Counted from the first letter of the stretch, positions 10,424 to 19,276 are shown. The stretch: DNA of 64,000 nt from Hymenobacter sp. YIM 151500-1 (GCF_025979885.1 NZ_CP110139.1:1240001-1304000), one strand, 5' to 3'. Notes: a model not told the origin generated them from the sequence alone. Made by a program: numbers and translations.

Positions 10424-11338
10424 ATGGACAAACTTGCCCAGCGTCTTCCCGCCGGTGGCGGCTCCCCCCTGCTTTCCCTACGTGGCACAGGCGTAGCCCT
10501 GGTTACTCCCTTCACTTCCACGCCCGAGCGGGCTGTGGATTACGAGGCCCTGCGGCGGCTCGTGGATTTTGTGCTTGACGGCGGCGTGGAGTACCTCGTG
10601 GTGAATGGCACCACGGCCGAGTCGCCCACGTTGACCACCGAGGAAAAGGCCGAAATCCTGCGCGTGGTGCGGGAGCACACCGCTGGCCGCGCCCCCATTG
10701 TATACGGCATCGGCGGCAACGACACGGCCGCCGTGGAGCGCACCATCCGCAGCACCGACCTGGCGGGCGTCACGGCCATCCTGTCGGCCTCACCCTACTA
10801 CAACAAGCCCAGCCAGCGCGGCATCGTGGCCCATTACGAGCGGCTGGCCGACGCCGCGCCCGTGCCGCTGCTGCTCTACAACGTGCCGGGCCGCACCGCC
10901 TCCAACCTTACGGCCGCCACCACCCTGCACCTGGCCCGGCACCCCAACATCATCGGCACCAAGGAGGCCAGCGGCAACCTGGAGCAGTGCATTGCCATTG
11001 CCGCCGCCAAGCCCGACGATTTCCTGCTGATTTCCGGCGACGATATGATGACCACCAGCCTCATCAGCTTCGGCGGTGTGGGCATCATCTCCGTGCTGGC
11101 CAACGCCTTCCCCCGTCGCTTCTCCGACATGACCCGCGCCGCCCTGGCCGGCGACTTCGCGGCGGCCAGCCAACTGCTGTTCGGCTTCTCGGAGCTAAAC
11201 CCGCTGATGTACGAGGAAAGCAACCCCGTCGGCGTGAAAACGGCTTTGGACCTACAGGGCGTGTGCTCCGGCGCCGTGCGCCTGCCGTTGGTGGAGGCCT
11301 CGGAGAGCCTGCGGGAGCGGGTGAAGCAGCTGGTGTAG
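10424..11338 (+). CDS. dapA: 4-hydroxy-tetrahydrodipicolinate synthase
   Basis: 304 residues, the usual length. DapA condenses pyruvate with aspartate semialdehyde, the first committed step to lysine and diaminopimelate for the cell wall. Seen: the substrate loop GTTAE (residues 62-66), LLYNVPGRT with catalytic Y152, and IIGTKEASG with Schiff-base lysine K180. A 20-residue N-terminal extension comes before the core LRGTGVALVTPF. The stop codon TAG at 11336-11338 is followed without any spacer by repeat family D. Confidence 0.96.
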   Translation: MDKLAQRLPAGGGSPLLSLRGTGVALVTPFTSTPERAVDYEALRRLVDFVLDGGVEYLVVNGTTAESPTLTTEEKAEILRVVREHTAGRAPIVYGIGGNDTAAVERTIRSTDLAGVTAILSASPYYNKPSQRGIVAHYERLADAAPVPLLLYNVPGRTASNLTAATTLHLARHPNIIGTKEASGNLEQCIAIAAAKPDDFLLISGDDMMTTSLISFGGVGIISVLANAFPRRFSDMTRAALAGDFAAASQLLFGFSELNPLMYEESNPVGVKTALDLQGVCSGAVRLPLVEASESLRERVKQLV

Positions 11339-11619
11339 CCTCACCCCCCGGCCCCGCAACTGCTTGATGCGCAGTATCCCGTGGAGAGGGGGAGCCTGAC
11401 GACATTGTTCTACGCCGCCTTTTCGGCTCGCGCCTCCGAGGCAGCTTGCCAACCAGCACTAGAGAAGCAAAGCGCCACTCCTGCGGCAGGAGTGGCGCTT
11501 TATGATTGGTAGCAGTACTTGAGGCGGTAGCCGAAAGTGCTGCGCCGGGCGGAGCGTCAGGCTCCCCCTCTCCACGGGATACTGCGCATCAAGCAGTTGC
11601 GGGGCCGGGGGGTGAGGCC
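11339..11619. repeat. Palindromic element, family D, copy 1 (281 bp, MITE-like)
   Basis: The outer arms of about 57 bases start CCTCACCCCCCGGCCCCGCA and continue CTGCTTGATGCGCAGTATCC; the right arm is the complement and ends GGGGTGAGG. The middle holds a terminator-like hairpin AAAGCGCCACTCC / AGTGGCGCTTT at about 11470-11500. The left end touches the dapA TAG, and the right end touches the TAG (CTA on the plus strand) of the convergent Fe-S gene at 11620. A second copy with the same layout is at 54996-55274. No coding capacity. Confidence 0.9.
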
Positions 11620-12354
11620 CTACCACCCACTAGCCAGCACATCGGCTACGTGCAGGGTCTGGATGGGCTTTTTCTCGCGACGGATGTAGGCGTCGAGGTG
11701 CATGAGGCAGCTCGTGTCGGTGCTGACGATGTATTGGGCGCCGGTGGCCAGCGCGTGCTCTACTTTCTGCTCGGCCATAGCAACGGATATGGCCTCAAAC
11801 TTCACGGCGAAGGTGCCGCCGAAACCACAGCAGGTTTCGGTTTCAGCCATTTCCAGGCGCTCTAGCCCAGGCACAGCGTCGAGCAGGCGGCGCGGGGCCT
11901 CCCGGATGCCGCACTCGCGCAGGGCCGAGCAGGAATCATGGTAGGTGTAAGTGCCCTGGAGCCGAGCCTGCGGAATGCGGGTCACGCCCAGCACATCCAC
12001 CAGAAACTCAGTCAGCTCGAAGGCCCGGCGCTGCACCCCGTGGTAGCGCCCCGACTCCGGCGTGCCCTCAAACAAATCGGCGTAGGTGTTGCGCACCATG
12101 CCGATGCACGAAGCCGACGGACTCACGATGTAGTGCTCCTGCTGGGTCGGGAAGTCGTCCAGAAACTTGCAGGCTACTTCGCGGCTTTGCTGCTTATAGC
12201 CCGCGTTGTAGGCCGGCTGCCCGCAGCAGGTTTGGTTGGCATTATAGTGCACCGTGCAGCCCACGCTTTCCAGCACCTTCACCATGTTCAGGGCGGTCTG
12301 GGGGAAAAGCTGGTCTACGAAGCAGGGAATGAACAGGTCGACGGCGGCTGGCAT
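11620..12354 (-). CDS. LutA/YkgE-type Fe-S oxidoreductase subunit (CCG domains)
   Basis: 244 residues from ATG 12354 (MPAAVDLFIPCFVDQLFP); the further upstream frame is only palindrome E. It has two cysteine-rich CCG domains, NQTCCGQPAYNAGY at about residue 45 and ETETCCGFGGTFAVK at about 185, which bind an unusual Fe-S cluster in LutA, GlpC and heterodisulphide reductase relatives. In Bacillus, LutABC oxidises L-lactate. Here no lutB or lutC partner is nearby; the upstream neighbour in the same direction is an HMG-CoA lyase, so the pair may serve another 2-hydroxyacid or acyl-CoA route (inference). The stop touches repeat D. Confidence 0.8.
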   Translation of the reverse strand: MPAAVDLFIPCFVDQLFPQTALNMVKVLESVGCTVHYNANQTCCGQPAYNAGYKQQSREVACKFLDDFPTQQEHYIVSPSASCIGMVRNTYADLFEGTPESGRYHGVQRRAFELTEFLVDVLGVTRIPQARLQGTYTYHDSCSALRECGIREAPRRLLDAVPGLERLEMAETETCCGFGGTFAVKFEAISVAMAEQKVEHALATGAQYIVSTDTSCLMHLDAYIRREKKPIQTLHVADVLASGW

Positions 12355-12360
12355 AGGTAG

Positions 12361-12531
12361 TGGAACTTCACCCCCTAGCCCCCTCTCCAAAAGAGAGGGG
12401 GAACTAGCTTTTTAGTTTTTAGAACTAGAAAACCCAGCTGGTGGTGAGGTATGAAAGGGTAAACTGGAAGCTACTGTTTTAGAGCTAGTTCCCCCTCTCT
12501 TTTGGAGAGGGGACTAGGGGGTGAGGTTCCA
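12361..12531. repeat. Palindromic element, family E, copy 1
   Basis: 171-bp inverted repeat. Arms are TGGAACTTCACCCCCTAGCC with CCCTCTCCAAAAGAGAGGGG (left) and their near-perfect complement (right). Each arm is itself a hairpin (CCCCTCT / AGAGGGG), and the centre is rich in CTAGTT. It lies between the lyase gene and the Fe-S gene on the minus strand. The lyase C-terminus and stop codon are encoded inside the right arm. Confidence 0.88.
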
Positions 12532-13375
12532 CAAAGATGCGCTGATTCAGCTCCAAAGCCGCACCCAGGGCCTCTGTTAGCAGCACTGGCTCCTCGCCTA
12601 CCTCGCGGGCAAACTCCAGCAGCCGCTCGGTGGGCATGTTGCCGGTGAGCTGGTCGGCGGCCATGGGGCAGCCGCCGTAGCCACCCAGGGCTCCGTCGAA
12701 GCGGCGGCAGCCGGCCTCGTAGGCGGCCTGTACTTTCTCCCGCCAGCTCTGGGGCGTGGTGTGCAGGTGGGCGCCAAATTGGATGTGGGGGAAAGCGGCG
12801 GTCAGCTCCCGGAAGGCGGGGCCGATGGTGGCCGGCGTGGAGGCCCCGATGGTGTCGGACAAGGCCACGCGGCGTACGGCCAGGGCGTCGAGGCGCTGAG
12901 TGAACTCGCCCAGCACGCCGGGGCTCCATGGGTCGCCGTAGGGGTTGCCGAAGCCCATGCTCAGGTACACCACCTGCTCCTGCCCGGTGCGGGCACACAG
13001 CTCCTGCATCCGAGTTACGTCGTCGAGAGCCTGGGCAATGCTCTTGTTGGTGTTGCGCTGCTGAAACGTTTCGGACACCGACAGCGGGAAGCCGATGTAG
13101 CGGATTTCGGGGTGCTGGGCGGCGGTTTCGGCCCCGCGCAGGTTGGCCACGATGGCCAGCAGCTGGGTACGGGTCTGGCTCAGGTCGAGGCCGGCTAGCA
13201 CTTCGGCCGTGTCGGCCAGCTGCGGAATGGCCTTGGGCGAGACGAAGGAGCCGAAGTCAAGCACGTCGAAGCCCACACCCAGCAGGGCGTTGAGGTAGGC
13301 TGTTTTTTCTTCGGTCGGAATGAAGGCCGGCCAGCCCTGCATGGCGTCGCGGGGGCACTCGGTGAGGTGGAGCAT
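12485..13375 (-). CDS. Hydroxymethylglutaryl-CoA lyase
   Basis: 296 residues from ATG 13375 (MLHLTECPRDAMQGWPAF), the natural N-terminus of HMG-CoA lyase; an open frame goes 12 codons further but has no similarity. The enzyme splits HMG-CoA into acetyl-CoA and acetoacetate, the last step of leucine breakdown. Seen: TECPRDAMQG (substrate/metal), the late metal motif FGAHLHTT, and the signature GALGGYGGCPMA with the catalytic cysteine. The last 14 residues (EPHPLVPSPKERGN) come from palindrome E, so the original C-terminus has been replaced or extended by the repeat. Confidence 0.9.
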   Translation of the reverse strand: MLHLTECPRDAMQGWPAFIPTEEKTAYLNALLGVGFDVLDFGSFVSPKAIPQLADTAEVLAGLDLSQTRTQLLAIVANLRGAETAAQHPEIRYIGFPLSVSETFQQRNTNKSIAQALDDVTRMQELCARTGQEQVVYLSMGFGNPYGDPWSPGVLGEFTQRLDALAVRRVALSDTIGASTPATIGPAFRELTAAFPHIQFGAHLHTTPQSWREKVQAAYEAGCRRFDGALGGYGGCPMAADQLTGNMPTERLLEFAREVGEEPVLLTEALGAALELNQRIFVEPHPLVPSPKERGN

Positions 13376-13495
13376 GGCAGAAATGGGGGGAATGGGCCGG
13401 TAAAGGTACACGGCTCCGGCGGGTAGAGCAGCAGCAGAACTAGTCGGCGCCAGCTGGGGTTTAGCTCATACCGTCTATCCTTCATCCTACTGCAC

Positions 13496-14827
13496 TTGTC
13501 CCTGCTTCGCTTGCGCGCCCTGCCGGCGCTGATTTTCGTTTTATTCCTCACGGCTTGTAGCCAAAGCCAAACCCTGCAAGGCATCTTCCAGCGGGGCACG
13601 CCCCACGAGGAGTATGCCCGCCGCCTGCGCCAGGCCGGCCTCCACCAAACCGCCCTGGGCCGCGACTGGCTACACGCCGCCGAGCAGGCCCTACGCGACT
13701 CGCTGGTCGTCACGTTGCCTTTCCAGGAAAGCGGCTTCTTCCCCGCCGACCGCGCCACCGCCGCCAGCTACCGCTACGGGGTGCGCACCGGCGAAACCAT
13801 CCGCATCAGCCTCACGCTGGCCCCCGGCACCGAGGCCCCGCGCGTGTTCGTGGATGCGTTTGAGCTGAGCCCCGCCCAAGCCGCTCCTACCCGGCTGGCT
13901 TCGGCCGATACCGCCAGCCTGGACTTCAGCTACGTAGCCGAGGCCGACCGCCAGCACCTGCTGCGCGTGCAGCCCGAGCTGCTGCGCGCCGGCCGCTACA
14001 CCGTGCGTATCCGGCGCGAACCTAGTCTGGGCTTTCCGGTGCCCGGCAAAAACGACGTGGCCGTGGGCTCATTCTGGGGCGTGGAGCGCGACGGCGGGGC
14101 CCGCCGCCACGAGGGCATCGACATCTTTGCCCGACGCGGCACGCCGGTGGTGGCCGCCGCCAACGGCTACATCACGCGGGTAAACGAGACGCCCCGCGGC
14201 GGCCGGGTGGTGTGGCTGGCCGATACCGAGCACGGCCAGCACCTCTACTACGCCCACCTCGACCGGCAACTGGTGCAGCCCGGCCAGCAGGTGCGCATCG
14301 GCGACACGCTGGGGCTGGTCGGCAACACCGGCAACGCCCGCTCCACCCCGCCCCACCTGCACTTCGGCATCTACCGCAGCGGCCAGGGCCCCGTCGACCC
14401 GTTCCCGTTCGTGCGGCGGGCCGACGCGCTGCCGCCGGCTCCCAAGACGCTGCCGGAGCAGCTGGGCCACTGGGTACGGGTGCGCGACAAGCAAGCAATC
14501 CTGCGCCTCTCCCCCGCCGACCGGGCCGCGGCCCTGGGCACGGCTCCCCGCCAGACGCCTCTATTGGTAGTGGGCGCCCAAGCCGGCTGGCTGCGCGTGC
14601 AGCGCCCCGATGGCCGCGTGGCCTACGTGTCGGCGAAGGCCGTGGCGCCGGCCGCGCCCCTGCGCCGGGAGCAGCTGGCCGCCCCCGCCGACCTGCGGGC
14701 CCTGCCCCACCCCGACGCGCCCACTATTGCTGCCCTGCCCGCCCAAACCGCCGTGGCCGTGCTGGGCGAGTTTGGCCGCTACCGCCTGGTGCGCCAGCCC
14801 GACGGCCGCACGGGCTGGCTGGGGTAA
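13496..14827 (+). CDS. M23 family peptidoglycan endopeptidase (lipoprotein) with SH3-like C-terminus
   Basis: 443 residues from a TTG codon at 13496; no ATG fits better, since the lipobox (LIFVLFLTAC) begins right after. The M23 peptidase domain lies at about residues 190-300: RRHEGIDIFARRGTPVVAA holds the HxxxD zinc ligands and PPHLHFGIY the HxH motif; both are intact. Two bacterial SH3-like repeats follow (about 320-380 and 395-443). Enzymes of this type cut peptide cross-links in peptidoglycan during growth or division. It ends at a hairpin terminator (14920-14945) shared with the convergent lipoprotein gene. Confidence 0.9.
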   Translation: MSLLRLRALPALIFVLFLTACSQSQTLQGIFQRGTPHEEYARRLRQAGLHQTALGRDWLHAAEQALRDSLVVTLPFQESGFFPADRATAASYRYGVRTGETIRISLTLAPGTEAPRVFVDAFELSPAQAAPTRLASADTASLDFSYVAEADRQHLLRVQPELLRAGRYTVRIRREPSLGFPVPGKNDVAVGSFWGVERDGGARRHEGIDIFARRGTPVVAAANGYITRVNETPRGGRVVWLADTEHGQHLYYAHLDRQLVQPGQQVRIGDTLGLVGNTGNARSTPPHLHFGIYRSGQGPVDPFPFVRRADALPPAPKTLPEQLGHWVRVRDKQAILRLSPADRAAALGTAPRQTPLLVVGAQAGWLRVQRPDGRVAYVSAKAVAPAAPLRREQLAAPADLRALPHPDAPTIAALPAQTAVAVLGEFGRYRLVRQPDGRTGWLG

Positions 14828-14919
14828 GAAGAGGTGGTTAGTGATTAGAAGATGCATCAGGTCTGCCGCTGGCAGACCACTTGTCAATTAACTCTATCAG
14901 ATTTCTTTCACAAACAACA

Positions 14920-14945
14920 GCGCCGCCCAAATGCTTGGGCGGCGC
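14920..14945. terminator. Bidirectional hairpin terminator
   Basis: Perfect 11-bp stem GCGCCGCCCAA / TTGGGCGGCGC with loop ATGC, between convergent genes ending at 14827 and 14975. A smaller hairpin GGTCTGCC / GGCAGACC is at 14862-14880. Confidence 0.8.
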
Positions 14946-14974
14946 TATTGCGTTTGTAGGAGGCTACGGGCGCG

Positions 14975-15577
14975 TTATTCGGCAATGACCACGGCCCGGC
15001 CCAGCTTGCGGGAGAAAGCCAGGCGCCGCTCCCGGCCATCGGCGGCGGGGTAGTCGAAGCCTACGGCGCGGTTGTCTTCTTTTACTGAGGTCCACGATTG
15101 GGCATCCACGTTTTCGGGCTGCACGGCAGAGCGGGGCACGGCCGGCTGCACAAACCGCTCCTCACGAAAGAAATTGTTCATGCCCTGCAAAATGGCAATT
15201 TCCTTGTCGCGGACGGTTGCGGCCCGCGGGTCGTCCAGGTCCCGCTCGTTGATGAGGGCTATGGCCGGCATGGCCTCTTTGCGGAGGGTGTCGCCGGTGC
15301 TGCTGATGATGAAAAAGTGGGCCTGCGAGGTGGCAATTTTCGGGCCCCGCAGTTGCAGCACAAACCGGTCTTTGGTGCGGGGGTTAGAGAAGGCGTGGGT
15401 GGCGTTGACGGTGCGCAGCACGGTGCGCTCCGTCAGCCGCGCCCGGGCACCTTCGGGGGTGGGCGTAAATACTTGCTGGGAATTTCTGGAAGTCCCTACC
15501 TCCCGCTCGGTGTTGATGCACGAGGTGGTGTGCAAAGCCAACAACAGCCCGGCGGCAGGGAGTACAATTTTTCTCAT
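14975..15577 (-). CDS. Hypothetical lipoprotein
   Basis: 200 residues with a lipobox (LLALHTTSC), so probably anchored in the outer or inner membrane. I do not recognise the family. The middle part shows a beta-strand rhythm (FVLQLRGPKIATSQAHFFI) and a charged helix (INERDLDDPRAATVRDKEIA). No catalytic motif seen. It stands alone; the 276 bases upstream to the outer-membrane protein gene at 15854 hold nothing I can name. Confidence 0.6.
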   Translation of the reverse strand: MRKIVLPAAGLLLALHTTSCINTEREVGTSRNSQQVFTPTPEGARARLTERTVLRTVNATHAFSNPRTKDRFVLQLRGPKIATSQAHFFIISSTGDTLRKEAMPAIALINERDLDDPRAATVRDKEIAILQGMNNFFREERFVQPAVPRSAVQPENVDAQSWTSVKEDNRAVGFDYPAADGRERRLAFSRKLGRAVVIAE

Positions 15578-15853
15578 GAGTAAGAAAGTGACCTGTTTAG
15601 GTAAATCAATTCGGCAAACAACAAAACCGGCGGGCCACTCCTTGGCCCCTACCTACGTCCTTCTGATGCGTCTTGTGCTGACGAGAGCAGTGTACCGCAA
15701 AATGCAGGCCGGGGTTGTAGGCTCCGGTGCGCGGCAGGCGGTTTTTTTAGTTGTTTTCAATCGAAGCAAAAGGCTGACTTCGCTCCGGCACAATTCGCCT
15801 TCCAGCAGCCTCACGCTCTGCGCTTGCCCCCTGCCCTGCCCTGACCAGCACCT

Positions 15854-16582
15854 TCACAACCAGCCCAGCTCCAGGCCAACGGTCCAGCGGGGCAGCTCCG
15901 GGTAGCGCGACCGGGCTTCGGCGCTGAAAGCAGGGCTCAGGCGGTAGCGGGCCACGGCGGCGTAGCGGCCGGAGCCCAGGCGCGTGCCCACGCCGTAGGG
16001 CCAGCGGTTCAGATACGGCAAGCCCCGGTTGACGACCTGGGTGCGGGCGGCCCCGGCCGGGCCGGGCCGGTCTTCGTAGCGGTGGGCGGTGCCCGTTACC
16101 CAGCCGGCCCAGCCCGCCAGGTCGAGGTAGCGGCCCACCACGTTGCCGCGCCGCCCAACGTTGAGGCGCACGTAGGGCTCCAGCTGCACCTGCGGCAGGG
16201 TCAGCGACTCGGTGTGGTGGCGGGCGGGCGTGGGCAGCACCTTCCGGCCGTTTTGCCGCAGCCGATACGTGAGCCAGGCGTAGCGGGCATCCACGCCCAC
16301 CGCCAGAGCTGGCGAAAGCCGAAACTTGTGGCGCAGCCCCACGAAGAAATCGGCCGAAACGCCGTAGCGCAGGTCGGCGCCCGGCCCGCTGGCTGCGCCC
16401 GCCACGGGCGCGTAGCCCAGGTAAAAGTGGCGAAACACGGCCCGGTTTGGCCCCCGGCGTACCTCCATGGAGTCGGTGGCGGGCGTGGCGCGCAGCAGCA
16501 CCCGCTGCGCCCGCGCCGGGCCGGCGGCTAGCAGCAGGGTGCCGGACAGCAGCAGCAGAGCCGGTGCATGCAGGATTTTCAT
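15854..16582 (-). CDS. Predicted outer-membrane beta-barrel protein
   Basis: 242 residues with a signal peptide (MKILHAPALLLLSGTLLLAA) and many short amphipathic strands with alternating aromatic residues (HFYLGYAPVAG, DLRYGVSADFFVGL, VGVDARYAWLTYRLR). The C-terminus RWTVGLELGWL ends in a beta-strand with a hydrophobic final residue, the barrel signal. The start overlaps the stop of the upstream S8 peptidase gene by four bases (ATGA), so the two are translationally coupled. Role unknown; it may help present or anchor the protease (inference). Confidence 0.65.
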   Translation of the reverse strand: MKILHAPALLLLSGTLLLAAGPARAQRVLLRATPATDSMEVRRGPNRAVFRHFYLGYAPVAGAASGPGADLRYGVSADFFVGLRHKFRLSPALAVGVDARYAWLTYRLRQNGRKVLPTPARHHTESLTLPQVQLEPYVRLNVGRRGNVVGRYLDLAGWAGWVTGTAHRYEDRPGPAGAARTQVVNRGLPYLNRWPYGVGTRLGSGRYAAVARYRLSPAFSAEARSRYPELPRWTVGLELGWL

Positions 16583-18312
16583 GGGGTAGGATACGTGAGG
16601 GTGTAGCCCCGGTAGTGCACCCGCAGGGCCTCACCAGGCTGCAGCAACTCCCGAGGCACGCGCAGCACGGCCCGCTGCTGCACCTCCACCACTTCGTACA
16701 GCCGCGGGCGGCCGGCCCGGTCCAGCACCTGCCAGTACAGATACGCCGGCGCCTCGGCGGGGAAGGCAGGACCGGTTTCGGGGGCCGCCTCCCCGGCCAG
16801 GGGCGCGGGCGCCGCGTCGGCTACCAGAGGCAACACGGCTGGCTGGGTCCGGGCCGCTTCCGGCCGAATCACCACGGCCAGCACCGAATCCTGGGGGGTA
16901 ATATCGAAAGTGGGCAACGCGGGTGCCGCAGGCGGCTGGGTGAAAAAGCGGGCCTGGGGCAGGCCGTAGCCGTGGGCGTAGTCGAAGTACGGGTAGAGCG
17001 TGGCCGACTGCTGCAACCGCTCAAACAGCTGCATGACGGTAAGGCCGCGCTGCTGCTGCCACACGCAGGCCGCAAACCCCGCCACCAGCGGACTGGCAAA
17101 CGAAGTGCCCTGGATACGCTCGTAGCCCCCGTTCGAGGCGGCAGCTACCACTTCGCCGAAGGCCGCCACGTTGGGTTTCAGGCGCTTGCCCGGCGCGGGC
17201 CCGTAGGAGCTGAAGTCGATGTGCAGGTACGTAGCCGGGTCGAGGCCGCCCACGGCCAGCACCGAGTCGCCATCGGCGGGAGTGCCGATGATGCGCCAGC
17301 GCGGGTCGTCGCCGGCGTTGCCGGCGGCATTCACCACCAGCATGCCCTTGCGCACAGCCAGCTCGGCGGCGCGGGCTACCAGGCTGGTGCGGCCATCCAT
17401 CTGCTCCGGAAAGTAGCGCCGGTCGGTGTAGCCCAGCGAGGAGTTGATGATGTCGGCGCCCTGGCGGTCGGCCCACTCGGCAGCGGCCAGCCAGGCTTCT
17501 TCCTCGGCGTACTGCTCGCGGTGCAGGTGCTCGGTGCGGGCCAGCAGAAACTCGGCGTCGGGAGCCAGGCCCAGGGCGGTGCTGTCGGGCCCAGGCAGGC
17601 GGCCCGCCAAACACGACAGCACTTTGGTGCCGTGGCTGCCGCCCAAGTACACCTGCGGCGAGTGACGCAAAAAGTCGTAGGTAGCCACCACGGCCCCGCG
17701 CCGGTAGAGGTGGGCAAAGGCCGGGTGACGGTCGGTGCCCAGAAAGCCCACGTCGAACACGGCAATGCGCAGGCCCCGGCCGCGGAGGCCGGCCCGGCCC
17801 AGCTCGGCGGCGCCCAGGCTGCTGGTCTGGCGCCGGGCCAGCTGGCGGTCGGCGGCGGTGAGGGGGCGGGCGGCAGAAGCCGGCGCCGGGTGCGCCGCCA
17901 CGGGCAGGGGCGCGGCGGGCCAGGGCTGCACCTGCCGCACGCCGGGCAGCTGGCGCAGGGCGGCGGCCTGGGCCGGCGTGGCGCGGCAGGCTACGGCATT
18001 AAACCACCGGCTCACCAGCGTCACGGTGTCTGCGGCGGCGCGCACCTGGGCCACGTAATCGGGGCGCACGGGAAAGTCGGTGCTGTCGGCGGCGGGCAGG
18101 TGCTGGCGCTGGCGGCGGGCTTGGGCCGGGGTGCTGAAGTAGGAGGCCGGCGCCAGCTGCTGGCCGGCTTTGTCGCGGAACACGACCCAGTAGCGGGCCG
18201 GTGCGGCAGCCGGCGGCGCCTGGCCGGCGGCGCCAAGCACGGGCAGCAAGCTGGCTGCCCCCAGGCCGGCCGCCAGGCGCAGGAGTTTCTGTACTTGAAG
18301 ACGCAACAACAC
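16579..18312 (-). CDS. Exported S8 (subtilisin-like) serine peptidase
   Basis: 577 residues from GTG 18312. I prefer this over an ATG at 18387 because a -7 box (TACCTTCG, minus strand) sits at 18349-18356, between the two, and the signal peptide (KLLRLAAGLGAASLLPVLG) follows. The pro-region YWVVFRDKAGQQLAPASYF resembles the I9/DUF-type inhibitor part. The catalytic triad is complete: Asp in IAVFDVGFLG, His in GSHGTKVLS, Ser in GTSFASPLVAG, with the oxyanion Asn in NAAGNAGD. The C-terminal 120 residues form a beta-rich extension without a clear T9SS tail. It is coupled to the barrel-protein gene downstream. Confidence 0.9.
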   Translation of the reverse strand: MLLRLQVQKLLRLAAGLGAASLLPVLGAAGQAPPAAAPARYWVVFRDKAGQQLAPASYFSTPAQARRQRQHLPAADSTDFPVRPDYVAQVRAAADTVTLVSRWFNAVACRATPAQAAALRQLPGVRQVQPWPAAPLPVAAHPAPASAARPLTAADRQLARRQTSSLGAAELGRAGLRGRGLRIAVFDVGFLGTDRHPAFAHLYRRGAVVATYDFLRHSPQVYLGGSHGTKVLSCLAGRLPGPDSTALGLAPDAEFLLARTEHLHREQYAEEEAWLAAAEWADRQGADIINSSLGYTDRRYFPEQMDGRTSLVARAAELAVRKGMLVVNAAGNAGDDPRWRIIGTPADGDSVLAVGGLDPATYLHIDFSSYGPAPGKRLKPNVAAFGEVVAAASNGGYERIQGTSFASPLVAGFAACVWQQQRGLTVMQLFERLQQSATLYPYFDYAHGYGLPQARFFTQPPAAPALPTFDITPQDSVLAVVIRPEAARTQPAVLPLVADAAPAPLAGEAAPETGPAFPAEAPAYLYWQVLDRAGRPRLYEVVEVQQRAVLRVPRELLQPGEALRVHYRGYTLTYPTP

Positions 18313-18348
18313 GGAAACGGGCAAAACCAAAAACGCAGAACGGGACGC

Positions 18349-18356
18349 CGAAGGTA
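18349..18356 (-). promoter_or_regulatory. -7 box of the S8 peptidase gene
   Basis: Reads TACCTTCG on the minus strand, 37 bases before GTG 18312; it helps to fix that start. Confidence 0.5.
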
Positions 18357-18445
18357 CGACAAAGCACCGCACCTGGTACGGCCGCAACTCGACGGCGCGG
18401 CGCCTCGTTTAGCAGGACAATTTCACCTGTCTAGCTTGTTTAGCG

Positions 18446-19276
18446 ATGCGCTCTACCTTCCTGCAACCTGTTCTGGCGGCCCTGCTGGCCACGGGCCTGC
18501 TCGGCACCTCGGCCTGCGTTTCCCAGAAAAAATACGCCGCCCTGCAAACCCAATACACCGACCTGACCAAGGCCCGCGAGCAGCTACAGGCCGAGAAAAC
18601 GGCCCTGGAGCAGGACAAAGCCCGCAGCGAAGAAGCCCTGCGCACCAGCCTGCTCAGCAAAAACCAGCAAGTCAGCCAGCTGAACGCCAGCCTGAGTGGG
18701 GCCCAGCAGGAAAACTCCCAGCTGTCGGCCGACCTGCGCACCAAAGAGCAGCGCATCGCCGACATGCAGCGCATCCTCGACCAGAAGGACGCCGCCGTGA
18801 AGGCCCTGCGCCAGAAAGTCGGCGACGCGCTGCTGGGCTTCAACGCCCAGGACCTCCAGGTAAACGTGCGCAACGGCAAGGTGTACGTGTCGTTGTCGGA
18901 GCAGCTGTTATTTAAGTCAGGCTCGACGAAAGTGGACCCCAAGGGCCAGGAAGCCCTGCGCAAGCTGGCCACCGCCCTCAAGGGCAACCAGGACGTGAAC
19001 GTACTGGTGGAAGGCCACACCGACAACGTGCCCGTGGCCCGCGGCACGGCCGGTATGCGCGACAACTGGGACCTAAGCGTGCTGCGCGCCACCGAAATTA
19101 CGCGCATCCTGACCGAAGCCGGCCTGTCGGCGGCTCAGGTGACGCCCTCGGGCCGCAGCCAGTACGTGCCCGTCGCCCAGAACGACACCCCCCAAAACAA
19201 GGCCCTCAACCGCCGCACCGAAATTATTCTGACGCCCAAGCTCGATGAGCTATTTCAAATTCTGGAGCAGAATTAG
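18446..19276 (+). CDS. OmpA family lipoprotein with coiled coil
   Basis: 276 residues. A lipobox (GLLGTSAC) gives a lipid anchor. Residues 30-130 form a long coiled coil (YTDLTKAREQLQAEKTALEQ and on), and residues 150-270 the OmpA/MotB peptidoglycan-binding domain: LLFKSGSTKVDPKGQEAL, VEGHTDNVPVARG and NKALNRRTEIIL with the conserved Asp and Arg that hold diaminopimelate. The protein most likely ties the outer membrane to the cell wall. It is followed by a strong intrinsic terminator. Confidence 0.92.
   Translation: MRSTFLQPVLAALLATGLLGTSACVSQKKYAALQTQYTDLTKAREQLQAEKTALEQDKARSEEALRTSLLSKNQQVSQLNASLSGAQQENSQLSADLRTKEQRIADMQRILDQKDAAVKALRQKVGDALLGFNAQDLQVNVRNGKVYVSLSEQLLFKSGSTKVDPKGQEALRKLATALKGNQDVNVLVEGHTDNVPVARGTAGMRDNWDLSVLRATEITRILTEAGLSAAQVTPSGRSQYVPVAQNDTPQNKALNRRTEIILTPKLDELFQILEQN

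Noticed and set aside
16447..18915. Plus-strand open frame of 822 codons
   Set aside because: Antisense to the S8 peptidase gene, with Gly/Arg/Gln-rich content and no domain; a GC-rich shadow.
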